From: Triticum aestivum
Taxonomy: Eukaryota; Streptophyta; Magnoliopsida; Poales; Poaceae
Direction of reading: 5' to 3'
DNA: 64,000 bases
Assembly: GCF_018294505.1 (NCBI RefSeq)
Contig: NC_057802.1
Coordinates: 548,418,353-548,482,352 of the forward strand
The position numbers and the translations under genes are program-made. Below the pieces are notes generated by a model. That model did not search any database. It had not been told where the DNA came from and saw only the letters and a list, made by a program, of their open reading frames with translations. Shown here piece after piece: positions 1 through 10,618 of the stretch. Numbering within the stretch: the first letter of the stretch is position 1; every line of letters starts with the position of its first letter.

Positions 1-1036
1 CCCCCACTCTGCTGTTCCCCGCGTGATTAGAAAGATGCTCTGCCACGTCAGTTCGCATGCATTAATTTGAGTTTCAAAAAATTTAAAAAGCCATAACTTT
101 TGATTCGAGTATCGAAATTCAGATCCGTTTTCACCACTGGGTTTCTTGCGACGAGTTCTTGAAAACTAGATCCCATATGGATAGGTTTCGATGAACTTTT
201 TTTGAGCAACTCTGTGTGGTATATATGCAACTTTAGTGTTATCAGTAAGCAACTCTTCTTGTTTGTCTAATATGACTTCCTATCATCTTGGTTTGTGTAA
301 AAACCAAGCAACTGACCTAACAAACCAAGCATCTGTCCTAGTAAACCAAGCAACTGTCCTAGTAAACCAAGCAACTGTCATAACAAAACCAATCGATTGT
401 CCAAATAAATCAAGCAACTGTCCTAACAAAACTAAGCAACTATCCTAACAAAACCAAGCAACTGTCCTGGCAAATCCATGCAACTACATTATCAGAACAC
501 ATAATGCATAATGTCTAAGCAAACCAAGCAACTGACCTAACAAACCAAGCAACCATCTTAACAAAAAACAAACAATTTCAATAACAAAACCAAGCAACTG
601 TCCTGGCAAATCCATGCAATTATCCTATCAAAATATGTTGTCATCACCAAAGTTGGCTACCGAAGATGCTTAGTTGCCCATATACGGTCAAAAATATTAT
701 TTGCCGTGATTTCTAAGTGGTATATGACATACTTGCTTGATAAATTCATTAGTACATATAATTTAATAAAAGTTGCTTATGTTTAAAACTAAAGTTGCCT
801 CGTTTAGGATCAAAGTTGCTTTTTTTTAAAATTATCAAAATGTGCTCATATGAGATCTAGTTTTGAAGATCTCGTCGCGAGAAACCTGACGGTGAAAACG
901 GATCTTTGTTTCGACGCTCGGTTGAAAAGTTATTACTTTTTTTTAAATGAAACGGAATAAAGAGTGTGTCAGCACATGCATGCGCGTTAGTATCTTTTCC
1001 GTAATTATGGGACGCGGTCCCCTTAGCTGTCGCTAT
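1..1036. mobile_element. MULE-like element with long terminal inverted repeats (left end cut by window)
   Basis: Positions about 1-190 and 845-1036 are inverted copies of each other. Both arms carry the same order of blocks: CATATGRGATCTAG, a block around CGTCGCRAGAAACC, GGTGAAAACGGATCT, then an A/T run and GCATGCG. Between the arms lies a degenerate array of AACCAAGCAACTGTCCT-like units (about 290-620) and GTTGCTT-type units. Long inverted repeats around non-coding DNA fit a Mutator-like MITE. The left boundary is outside the window, so no target duplication could be checked. No transposase is visible. Confidence 0.5.
290..620 (+). repeat. Degenerate short tandem repeat (AACCAAGCAACTGTCCT type)
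   Basis: The phrase AACCAAGCAACTG(T/A)CCTA recurs roughly every 17-40 bases, with drift (AACAAAACCAAGCAACTGTCC and similar). It sits inside the inverted-repeat element described for 1-1036. It creates a spurious low-complexity ORF, which I do not call as a gene. Confidence 0.6.
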
Positions 1037-2371
1037 CATCAATAAATGTTGAATTATCATTTAGTGCATGCGAGTAAAATGTGCGACCGGTCGCGGCAAA
1101 CGAGCTGCGCTGCGGTGCGTGCGCTCGCGCCAGCGAACCAGCGCAGCTGCACTAGAAAGTATTTAGGTTATTTTTTATATTTATACTTGTTTGACATCTA
1201 AAATATGTATTTAGATGTTAAATACACATTGTATATTAGGAAGCTTATTTAATCACATGTCAAGGAAACATGAGATTCAAAGATAAGTTAAATTTAAAAT
1301 GTATACCATTATCTTATAAAAACTACCACATAGATATAGTACAATATAGGACCTATGATCTCTTTGTTTGCAACATAAGTCTACTATTTTTGTGTGTAAC
1401 ATATATCTTTCCTTTAATTGTAATTGTTAAAGTTAAGACGAATGGGACATATATTTTTGGACTGTTTTCCTCTAGTTATGGTTCTTTTTAGGTATTTCCT
1501 CGAGCTATGCATATGTACATGAGATTATTGTTTTTACAATATTACGTGACATTGGATTATTATGTGTAGCGTGCCTTGCTTTAATTGTTTTCTCCTAGTA
1601 GAATTTGAACCCGAATCAAACTTGCCGCGTCTTCTCATGCATGTGAATTTCTTTAGGCTTCTCATATGCACGTTATTTGTGATTGCGCTTTCCAATCATA
1701 CATACATGTACGTGGCAAACTTTACATGGCAAAATAGCGCATACACATAATATTTGTATGTATCGTTTACATTTTAAATCTTAACCGTTTGTATCTAAAA
1801 TTAATTGTTGAGAAATTTTTTTATCTGTCTGGACAAACGTGATGGCTTGTTTGCCTGTATATAGTAGTTAGATAGATAGATTGTTATGTTGTACATGACG
1901 GCAATTTTATGGTTTATGTCATGTCAACTTTTGTTCGTTTCATCGTGCTATGATATCATATCTTTCTTGGAACTTGCCAGGCTTTCATAAAGTTAGTAAT
2001 GGTAACATTTTTATGGATGAAAATTTTATTCTACAAGTCATGGCAAACTATTTGTATTTTAGCTTTATACATTATTATTTTCTAGATGTCTGGCAATTTT
2101 ATGTTCTATATCATGGTAATATTTGTGTGTGTGTTTTGCTTTTTTTAATGTGTATTTGATGTGGTTTATATCATGGCAATTTTATGCTTTATATCATGGC
2201 AAAATGTTGTACGTCTAAGCATGCTACGACCATACATCTACAAAATTCCATATTTTTTATATCATGGGCAATTTTCTCTGGTTTTTTTTTTCTAGTCTCA
2301 ACAGGGTTTCAAATGTGTTTTTGTATCTAGTTGCCATGTCATAATAGTAAATTTAGATGTGTTTTTGTATC
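1037..2371. other. AT-rich intergenic DNA, no gene seen
   Basis: No convincing coding sequence. From about 1900 to 2280 the motif TGGCAATTTTATG followed by TTTATATCATGG recurs several times in drifted form, suggesting remnants of another non-coding repeat. The short ORFs here have no recognisable domain. Confidence 0.5.
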
Positions 2372-2373
2372 TA

Positions 2374-2532
2374 CTCCCTCCGTTCCTAAATATAAGTCTT
2401 TGTAGAGATTTCAATATGAACCACATACGGATGTATATAGATGCATTTCAAGTTTAGATTCATTCATTTTGCTCCGTATGTCGTCCATTTAATGGAATAT
2501 CTACAAAAACTTATATTTAGGAACGGAGGGAG
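2374..2532. mobile_element. Stowaway MITE (Tc1/Mariner type), 159 bp
   Basis: Starts CTCCCTCCGTTCCTAAATAT and ends with the inverted version ATATTTAGGAACGGAGGGAG. It is flanked on both sides by TA (2372-2373 and 2533-2534), the target duplication of this superfamily. The interior is non-coding. The element at 35735-35893 has the same length and similar ends. Confidence 0.93.
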
Positions 2533-2651
2533 TAGTTGCCATGTCATATGGTATTCTTGTAAAAAATGACAAAATCAAAGCTAATTCAAAAAACACTGTT
2601 TGGAGGAATGGTAAGGTCAGATTGTATTTTCCGAGCGAGCGAACGTTGCCC

Positions 2652-3525
2652 AACCTACCCAACCCATGTTTCTCCTCTATATGTGTATACTGGGGGGGGG
2701 GGGGGGGGGGGGGGGGGATGAATGTACACTAGGATACACACAAGAGTACCTTAAAAAACGGATACACGCAAGAGTGTTTGTTGTGCTGGTGTGGTGTGTT
2801 GAGACGAGATCATGGACAAGTGTCACCTCCTCCATGTATTTTTCCGTCTCTCTTTCTTGTTCTGTTGTGATTTCTGGATACAGTACCTTAATTAGCGGTG
2901 AGGTGTGTATCTTGTGGCAAAAATACAGGTGCAATAAGACAAGTGCAGGAAGGTGACATGAAGGTGACTCGGGAGACCAGGGCATTAAACAACACCGCCG
3001 ATGCTGCAGAGGCTGACAAAGCAGTGCCTGTGAGGTGGCAGCGGCCGGCCGTAGGTATCCAAGGAGAGGGAGGTTGTTCTTCTTCAGTTTCAGTAACCTT
3101 GCTTTGCCTTGGTAATTTGATTTGGCTGCGTGCGTCTGGAAATGCATGCTTTGATAATTACCACGATTGTCTTGTCTAATGCAGACATTGGTGGTCAAAT
3201 CTGCATTTCAGAAACAACTGTGCCCACTGCCCAGTGCCAGCCATTTCTCTAGGACGCAGCGCTGGCTGGCTAGTGCCTAGTGCAGAGTGCAGAGTGCAGA
3301 GTGCAGATGCAAGTCAGAGTGCAGATACAGCTATACAAGTGTACTTGCCCTTTTGAGTTTCGAGGATTCAAAAACCCCAAACCAACTGCAGCTCCGTCAC
3401 TCAATGCGAGGGCACCAACTCAGAGCCAAGAGCACTTTATGAGCCATTTTTTTTTCACCTGGTGATTTGACCCATCATATACATTCTCCACCATGCATGG
3501 ACACATTTTGTCACAGATTGTTCTT
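2652..3525. repeat. Dispersed duplication, copy 1 (upstream of the DUF4378-type gene)
   Basis: This segment runs from ACCCAACCCATGTTTCTCC to GGACACATTTTGT. It is present again, same orientation and same block order, at 21982-22755. Shared landmarks include ACTAGGATACACACAAGA, GACCAGGGCATTAAACAACA, GCAGAGGCTGACAAAG and CACCTGGTGATTTGACCC. Copy 1 ends about 320 bases before the probable TATA box of the gene at 3969. An open stretch encodes ALNNTADAAEADKAVPVRW in both copies, with changes, but no full gene is evident. AGTGCAG is repeated at about 3281-3310. Confidence 0.8.
2692..2717 (+). repeat. Poly-G run of 26 bases
   Basis: An uninterrupted run of 26 G. The paralogous position in the second copy of this segment (about 22015-22020) has only 6 G, so the run expanded in this copy or its length was misread. 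Confidence 0.95.
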
Positions 3526-3842
3526 TCTTAGAGATGTCACAGGCACATACTCATCTGTCAAGGTGCTAGTAATACACATTGAGGTCACCCATGCATGGAC
3601 ACCCAGCCCAAACGCCAAAAATAGCATTACTTTTGTCAAGGTGCTAGTCATATGTACTCATCTGTATCTGTATTAACAAAGCAGAACAAAATCAAACCTT
3701 GTCTGATGATCACAACAAGAGACAAGATAGAGGCACCAACTTAAAAGAATCTCCTAACCTTCATGCGTGTCTTCCTATCACCGCACAATATATTCTTTGT
3801 CTCATCGTCTCTTCTCAGAAAACACGTTTAGTTGGCCTTCTC

Positions 3843-3852
3843 TTCTTATAAG
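3843..3852 (+). promoter_or_regulatory. Probable TATA box of the DUF4378-type gene
   Basis: TTCTTATAAGC lies about 120 bases before the ATG at 3969. It is followed by a C/T-rich leader (CCCTACCTCCTCTTCTCCTCC) typical of grass 5' UTRs. Position and context support it; no transcript evidence is available. Confidence 0.5.
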
Positions 3853-3968
3853 CGCCCCACCACACACCCATCTCCAACCCTACCTCCTCTTCTCCTCCTA
3901 GCTCATTGTTCAAAGTTCAAACACATATTTTCTGTCTCTACTTCCTCATTGCCCGTAAGCTCCTGTGA

Positions 3969-4952
3969 ATGGCGTGCCTGTCCCAGTCGCCGTCCGGCCG
4001 GCGCCTGTCGGAGCTGCTGGAGGAGAGGCAGGAGCCCTTCTTCCTCGACCTCCACCTCCTGGAGAAGGGCTGCTCGGGCCGGCTCCTCGACGGCTATGAC
4101 ACCGCCCTGTGCTGGCCAGCCGCAGCCGCCGGCAACGACGCGGCGTCCGTGCTCAAGCGACTCACCAGCAAGAAGAAGAAGAAGGCGGCAGCGAGCACCC
4201 GTGGGAAGAAGTGGCAGCAGCAGCCGGCGGCGGGCTCCGGGCTCCTCCGGCTGCTGCTCTCCAAGATCCTCCACGGCAAGGCGGCCAACCAGAAGCCCGC
4301 CGCCCTGCAGTGCTCCGAGTCCTTCAAGAGGGTCGCGCCGTCGCCGCTGCCTTGCTCCTCCAAGCATCTCGACGCCGTGAAGCTCAGGGCCGACGCAGGG
4401 GTCGGCGGCGGCCACGAGACGGAGTACTCCGACTCCGAATACGACAACGAGAAGCAGCAGAGCCCGGTCTCCGTTCTGGAGCACCCGTTCGACAGCTCTC
4501 CTGTCCACGGCCAGAGCAGGTTCTCCTGCGTGCAAGACTCGCCCAAGAACGCCATGGCCATCGTCCGGGAGCTCCTCATGGAGATGGAGACCGCGTACAC
4601 GCCTGCGCTGCGCACCCAGTTGTTCGACAAGTCTGAGGACCTCGTCAATGACACCAACGATCTTGTCGACCACGACGGCGACGACGACTACTACTATCGC
4701 ACGAGCCCTAAGAACTTCCATGAGGACGACGAGACCGCGGCCGCCGGCAGCCCCGCCACGAGCGCCGCCTACTGGGCGACGCACCGAGCGGAGCTGGCGA
4801 GGGTGTCCGAGCTAGTCTCCTCGGAGGTGCCAAGGTCGAGACTAGACGCCGCCAGCGTGCAGCCGGAGCGACGGGACGTCGGCGCCGACATAGAGACCGC
4901 CTTGCTCGATGCTTTGGTGCTGGAGCTCGTCATGGATCTCGGTGGCTGCTGA
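3969..4952 (+). CDS. DUF4378/TRM-like plant protein, 327 aa, single exon
   Basis: A full-length GC-rich ORF with strong grass codon bias. Near the N-terminus it has the LSELLEERQEPFFLDLHLLE motif (residues about 13-32), a short box found at the start of many plant DUF3741/DUF4378 proteins. A lysine run follows (about 67-72). An acidic Ser/Tyr/Asp stretch leads into SPVSVLEHPFDSSP (residues 165-178), a motif typical of TRM/LONGIFOLIA-related and DUF4378 proteins. A C-terminal segment ending ALLDALVLELVMDLGGC matches the usual close of a DUF4378 domain. Family members are linked to microtubule/TON1 recruitment or are uncharacterised, so function here is inferred from family only. The ATG has a plausible leader and TATA upstream. 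The 3' UTR probably extends to about 5150. The protein is shorter than classical TRMs. Reading frames overlapping it on either strand are shadows. Confidence 0.87.
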   Translation: MACLSQSPSGRRLSELLEERQEPFFLDLHLLEKGCSGRLLDGYDTALCWPAAAAGNDAASVLKRLTSKKKKKAAASTRGKKWQQQPAAGSGLLRLLLSKILHGKAANQKPAALQCSESFKRVAPSPLPCSSKHLDAVKLRADAGVGGGHETEYSDSEYDNEKQQSPVSVLEHPFDSSPVHGQSRFSCVQDSPKNAMAIVRELLMEMETAYTPALRTQLFDKSEDLVNDTNDLVDHDGDDDYYYRTSPKNFHEDDETAAAGSPATSAAYWATHRAELARVSELVSSEVPRSRLDAASVQPERRDVGADIETALLDALVLELVMDLGGC

Positions 4953-5152
4953 TCGATGGCGCCCAATCCGCCGGTGTAGGTGCAGGAGGAAGAACATAGC
5001 GGCGACCTCTACGTTGCTCTGCTTTTGTTGGGTAGTTGCTCATAGGCCGGGCCCTAGTACTCAGTGCCAAGTGGAGGCTGTAGACTGATAAGCAGGAAGT
5101 AATTGAGAAAAATATACATTAATGAATTCCTTTGTTCTTTATGGCTTAACTA

Positions 5153-6125
5153 AACAGAGAGAACAAGCTCTGTACTTTTTTCCCTACATAAACTAGCTCT
5201 GGGTTTGCACACGAAGACGTCATCGTGTACGATCGACGTTGAGCGTGCTACGCAAGATATGTTGGAGGAGGAGCCTCGTCGGGAGCGCTATACGCAAGAC
5301 ACACCATGGAGATTTTTTGAAGACCCGAAGCCCCACACGCCGAGGAGTGCCGCGTCAATGCGAGCAGCGGCTATGGGCTGCCCCAGGTCGACCATAGAGC
5401 CTCAAGGTTCACTGTCGTCGAACACGAAGAACAACGAAGAACGAGAAAGAATAAACACAAAGGAGAGATAAATAAAAATGGTGAAGGTAAAAAGTGGTAG
5501 ATTGTATGTGAGGCGGCTAGACTTGCCGTATAAGAAAATGACTACAATTCTTGTCCAAAGTGTCAAAAAAATCGACCTAACTCGGAATCACCCGCGGGCA
5601 CCCGGTCGGATTGTCTAGCCAAAATTTGGCCGGATAGTCCAGCCATCTCGAGATCTGCAAACAACAGCACTGTTTGCGGGGTTTACAGGTCACATATGAC
5701 CACAAATGACCCCCCCACCCACCCCAAAAAGTATTTGTCTCGATGAAATGAACAACTTTCGTATTGAATGTTCTAGGATTCAAGGTCATATTGAGAATGT
5801 TTCGTCTCGTTTTCTGACTAGTTGAGCTAAAAAAGCACGAAACCTTGTGAAAGTGCTCTAATCCCCAAGGTAAATCTTGATAATTCATGTAAACATATCT
5901 TGAAGAATTAATGAGACTTCCATGTATATTTCAGGAAAAATTCTTTTAGGTACAACATTGGAATGAAAGGTGACCCCTAAAAAAGCTTAAAGATAGGTGT
6001 TGGACAAGCCAGCGGAATCTATATTTTTATTTTACTCATCCAAGATGTGATTGAGTCCATAGGCATGTCGATACTATTAAAAGCGGATGAGGATTTGACA
6101 ATGAGCCTTTTGCTCCATGTGCTTC
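5153..6125. other. Intergenic DNA, no supported gene
   Basis: An 88-codon open frame at 5205-5471 has no recognisable motif and atypical composition; I do not call it. The rest is non-coding. It leads directly into the 1.75-kb tandem duplication. Confidence 0.4.
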
Positions 6126-7874
6126 AAGATGATCAAACTCCAAACCTCCTCAAAATCCTTCAAGATTTTTCAATATATCTACCTACTCTCGGTGTTGCCG
6201 AAGCACTTTCACTCAGAGCCACCGATACAACCAGATATAGTCATTGTTCCAAACCCTAGTTCAATCGGAGCCTCCAACGTTCCATTTGGAGTCACCAAAG
6301 CGACTTAGCAAACCTTCTATTCTCATGTCTAAATTTTCGGGCAAATTCAATCAACAATTTCGACGTTAACAGAGAGTGTGCCAATGCCAAGGTACCCACC
6401 TCAGGGCCACCGACTGAAATAAGTCATACCCACTGATGCATCTAAAAGTTGACACTATTGTTCAACTCGGGGCCACTCAGCACAACTAGTCGGAGCCTCC
6501 GAGCTGTGCATAAAGTGTCTAACGGTTAGATTTTTGGTCCAGTCTATTTATACCCCACATATCCCACCAGTTCAACTAGAGAGAGAACTCCACCTGCATG
6601 TGTTGATTTGAAAGGGAAATCCACCCCAAGCATCCAATCAACCATTTGAGATCTAACCCCCTCTTTCTTTCCATTCCTACCTTCTCCAAATCCATGACCA
6701 ATTCTTGAGAGCGTTTTAGTCTTGAGGAGATTATCTTTAGCACAAGAGCAAGGGATCCACTATTAAGCAATCTCTATTCTGTTACTTTTGCAAGGTGTGT
6801 ACCTCCTAGATAGCCTAGGTGTGCTTGGAAGTCTTCTAGTTTGTGAAGAAGCCGTGAACTTTGTATGTGCCCGGAGGTTGCCTACTCACTAGAAAACAAG
6901 GGACTTTTAGCGGCGGTAGACTTGTCTCACATAAAACCGTTTTTCGTCACCGCAAATGTTCTGTTTATGGTCACCCCCACCATCACTGAATCACCATCAC
7001 GAAAGTAAATCTCGGCGGTACCACTTTTTTCGTCACCTAAGATCGCATCTTAAGAGACGGTTCATGTTACTGGGGGTGGAGAAAATTAGCACGACAATTA
7101 AAACAGTAGGCGGGAAGGAAAAAATACATTTGGTTGTATTTAGTTACCATTCAGATTTTCTTTGCATTTTTCATAAAAAAAGAATGCAACACAAATGTTG
7201 GTCAAAAAATGTGGAATTTCTTGAGTGGTCTTACTATAGGTGTATTAGTGAGGTGAACAAGTCTCGCAACCAATGGCAAGTGTTTGGTTGACCTTTGATT
7301 TGAAAAGGTTTGATCCACCACGATCTGTGTGTTACGCACAATTCAACAGGAGAGGATTACGATGAACAAAACTTGTCATTGTCCATGTTACATGGACAAT
7401 AATGGGCATGGGTCATGTCATGTAGAATTGATGATCACAAGTTGAACCTCACATTTGAACTTGCCAACTGATGATGCTGACTCGTGTCTACTCTTTAAAC
7501 ATCTCAAATGTAGGATCTTCTTGAAGCACCTTGTGATATTAGCATTCCAACGCCGTGTACACTAGTTATACATGATGTAGGCAATACATTATAGATGATT
7601 TGCAGACTTATGTGTTATATCTCATCTAGTTTTATTTAGTCACCATTCGAGTTTCTTTGCATTTTTCATCAAAAATGAATCCAATACAAATGTTGGTAAA
7701 AAAGCGAAATTTGTAAGTGGTCTTACTATAGGCGTATGACTGAGGTGAAAAAGTCTCGCAACCAATGGCAACTGTTTGTTTGACTTTTTCTTTGAAAAGG
7801 TTTGATCCACCACCATGTGTTTGTTACACACAATTAAGCGGGAAAGCTTTACGAGTTAGTAAGGCTCCAGGGAA
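6126..7874. repeat. 1.75-kb tandem duplication, unit 1
   Basis: Runs from AGATGATCAAACTCCAAACC to AGTAAGGCTCCAGGGA and is followed head-to-tail by a second unit. The two units are close to identical over long stretches. Inside the unit a block of about 215 bases (7135-7350) recurs diverged at 7629-7850: both contain the CTTTGCATTTTTCAT, TCTCGCAACCAATGGCAA and AAAAGGTTTGATCCACCA landmarks. CACTAGAAAACAAGGGAC at about 6890 resembles a CACTA-transposon terminus. No coding sequence is recognised. Confidence 0.85.
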
Positions 7875-9611
7875 GATGATCAAACTCCAAACCTCCTCAA
7901 AATCCTTCAAAAAAATTCAATATATCTACCTACTCATTTCCATTCAGTGTTGCCGAAGCACTTTCACTCAGAGCCACCGATACAACCAGATATAGTCTTT
8001 GTTCCAAACCCTAGTTCAATCGGAGCCTCCAACGTTCCATTTGGAGTCACCAAAGCGACTTGGCAAACCTTCTATTCTAATGTTCGAATTTCCGGGCAAA
8101 TTCAATAAAAAAAATTGACGTTAACAGAGAGTGTGCCAATTCCAAGATACCCACCTCAGAGCCACCGACTAAAATAAGTCATACCCACTGATGCATCTAA
8201 AAGTTGACACTATTGTTCAACTCGGGGCCACTCAGCACAACTAGTCGGAGCCTCCGAGCTGTGCATAAAGTGTCTAACAGTTAGATTTTTGGTCCAGTCT
8301 ATTTATACCCCGCATATCCCACCAGTTCAACTAGAGAGAGAACTCCACCTCCATGTGTTGATTTGAAAGGGCAATCCACCCCAAGCATCCAATCAACCCT
8401 TTGAGATCTAACCCCCTCTTTCTTTCCACTCCTACCTTCTCCAAATCCATGACCAATTCTTGAGAGCGTTTTAGTCTCGAGGAGATTATCTTTTGAAGCA
8501 CAAGAGCAAGGGATCCACTATTAAGCAATCTCTATCTTGTTACTTTTGCAGGGTGTGTGCCTCCTATAGAGCCTAGGTGTGCTTGAAAGTCTTCTAGTTT
8601 GTGAAGAAGCCATGAACTTTGTACGTGCCCGGAGGTTGCCTACTCACTAGAAACCAAGGGACTTTTAGTGGTGGTTGACTTGTCTCACGTAAAACCGTTT
8701 TTCATCACTGCAAATGTTCTGTTTATGGTCACCCCCACCATCACTGAATCACCATCGGGAAAGTAAATCTTGCGGTACCACTTTTCTCGTCACCTAAGAT
8801 CACATCTTAGGAGACGGTTCATGTTACTGGGGGTGGAGAAAATTAGCACGACAATTAGAACAGTAGGCGGGAAGGAAAAAATACATTTGGTTGTATTTAG
8901 TTACCATTCGGACTTTCTTTGCATTTTTCATATAAAAAATGAATGCAACACAAATGTTGGTCAAAAACATGGAATTTCTTGAGTGGTCTTACTGTAGGTG
9001 TATTAGTGAGGTGAACAAGTCTCGCAACCAATGGCAAGTGTTTGGTTGACCTTTGATTTTAAAAGGTTTGATCCACCACGATCTGTGTGTCACGCACAAT
9101 TCAACAGGAGAGGAGGATTATGATGAACAAAACTTGTCATTGTCCATGTTACATGGACAATAATGGGCATGGTCACAAGTTTAACCTCACATTTGAACTT
9201 GTCAACTGATGATGCTGACTCGTGTCTGCTCTTTGTACATCTCAAATGTAGGATCTTTTTGAAGCACCTTGTGATATTAGCATTCCAACGCCGTGTACAC
9301 TAGTTATACATGATGTAGGCAATACATTATAGATGATTTGCAGACTTATGTGTTATATCTCATCTAGTTTTATTTAGTCACCATTCAAGTTTCTTTGCAT
9401 TTTTCATCAAAAAAGAATCCAACACAAATGTTGGTAAAAAAAGTGAAATTTGTAAGTGGTCTTACTGTAGGCGTATGACTGAGTGAAAAAGTCTCGCAAC
9501 CAATGGCAACTGTTTGTTTGACTTTTGCTTTGAAAAGGTTTGATCCACCACCATGTGTTTGTTACACACGATTCAGCGGGAAAGCTTTACGGGTTAGTAA
9601 GGCTCCAGGGA
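7875..9611. repeat. 1.75-kb tandem duplication, unit 2
   Basis: Second head-to-tail unit, ending GGGTTAGTAAGGCTCCAGGGA. It preserves the internal 215-base repeat and the CACTAGAAACCAAGGGAC motif (about 8649). Small indels separate the units (for example CATTTCCATT, present only in unit 2 near 7935), so the duplication is not brand new. Confidence 0.85.
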
Positions 9612-9964
9612 ATCTGAAAATTGTCCTTTGGAAAATTGCACATGTCTGTCTTCCCACTGGTTTCCAACTGCAGTAGCGCCGTATTGTTAATTCAGATGGC
9701 TGTATTTTCTCTGGTTGGGTGGAGAGAGCGGAGCATCTACTTCTCTTTTTGCCCGTTTGCTCGTGATATCTCGAAGTTAGAGCTATCCCCTCCAAGTTTG
9801 CAGAAAGAAACTTGTCAATGCCAAACCGTGGATTTTTTTACTTTCTTGACCAAGGGTCGTCCCTTTTGGATAAGGATTGTCGCAACAATGATGTAACGGC
9901 TTGGCATATTTGAAAGGCTGGAAATGATGCTCGCAACAACGCTGTTGTGTTGCATTGATGTAGG

Positions 9965-10426
9965 ATGGCTAAGAAGATTAAAGGTTATGTGAATATGATT
10001 GTGCAACATCTTTCCCAAACTGATTCGACCTCTAGATGTGATTCTTCTTCGTCAGTTGCTCAAAGGACTACACCGCCGAAAGGATCCGTCATTATTAATG
10101 TGGATGTTGCACTATTCTTGATCTGCCAAAGGATGGTGGTCGGCGTTGCGATCCGGAATCACAACAAGAATTGCTTGTTGGCATGTAACATGGATATTGA
10201 GGGGATCATGAAGCCTGAACTTGTTGAGGCTTTGGCTTGCCGCCATGCCCCGGCCCTCGACTGCGATGAAGGTTTTTCTAAGCTAATCCTAGCCTTTGGA
10301 AGTCTCTCTTTAGTTCATATACTCGATGTTGCATGCAAGAGTCGATCTAAGCATATTTGGCAAAGCGTGAACCAAATATTAGGAGGGGCCAAAATAAGTG
10401 TATGTAGTAAAAAAAGCCTAGGATGA
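9965..10426 (+). pseudogene. LINE-derived RNase H-like domain fragment
   Basis: An open frame of 153 codons containing PPKGSVIINVDVALF, then GVAIRNHNKNCLLACN and KPELVEALACRHA. These correspond to the 'KxNVDxA', 'GxVIRNxxG' and 'xAExxAL' blocks of the RVT_3 (RNase H-like) domain of plant LINEs. The catalytic D of the first block is present, while neighbouring conserved positions have drifted (for example PAL for the usual TLA block). The frame is probably a decayed remnant; its first ATG is not a true start. Confidence 0.65.
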
Positions 10427-10613
10427 TCGAAGACACTAGAGAATTAGTAGAGAGATTAAGTGGAATCTAAGCATATGTGGTTTCCTCTGGGAAGGGGGGC
10501 CAAGGCTCGGTAATGTCCCGCCTACGCTCCGCCACTAATTGTAGGCACGGTGGTTGTTGGCATTAAGTCCCTGGTAGTAGGTTTTCAAGCTTAGTCTTTT
10601 ATTGAGGTAAGAC

Positions 10614-10618
10614 GTTTG
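10614..10618. repeat. Target-site duplication of element A (GTTTG), left copy
   Basis: GTTTG directly precedes the TG of the 5' LTR and recurs at 19313-19317 directly after the CA of the 3' LTR. Confidence 0.93.

Larger units (their letters stand above)
9612..10618 (+). mobile_element. LINE (non-LTR retrotransposon) 3' half, relic
   Basis: Conceptual translation of about 9630-9790 gives a zf-RVT-like stretch (SDGCIFSGWVERAEHLL followed by FCPFARDI), with an in-frame stop. This is followed by an RNase H-like frame (see 9965-10426). That order is characteristic of the 3' end of grass LINE pol. The downstream non-coding part appears to be interrupted by Copia element A, with a probable tail at 19318-19455. 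Confidence 0.65.

Noticed and set aside
290..620. Possible CRISPR-like spaced repeat (AACCAAGCAACTG)
   Set aside because: Eukaryotic context, irregular spacing and degenerate units; it is the core of an inverted-repeat transposon.
3903..4784. Long open frame (293 codons) on the minus strand opposite the DUF4378-type gene
   Set aside because: A mirror of strong GC3 bias in the real plus-strand gene; no motif.
5205..5471. 88-codon frame after the DUF4378-type gene
   Set aside because: No motif or homology that I recognise; composition unlike the neighbouring gene.
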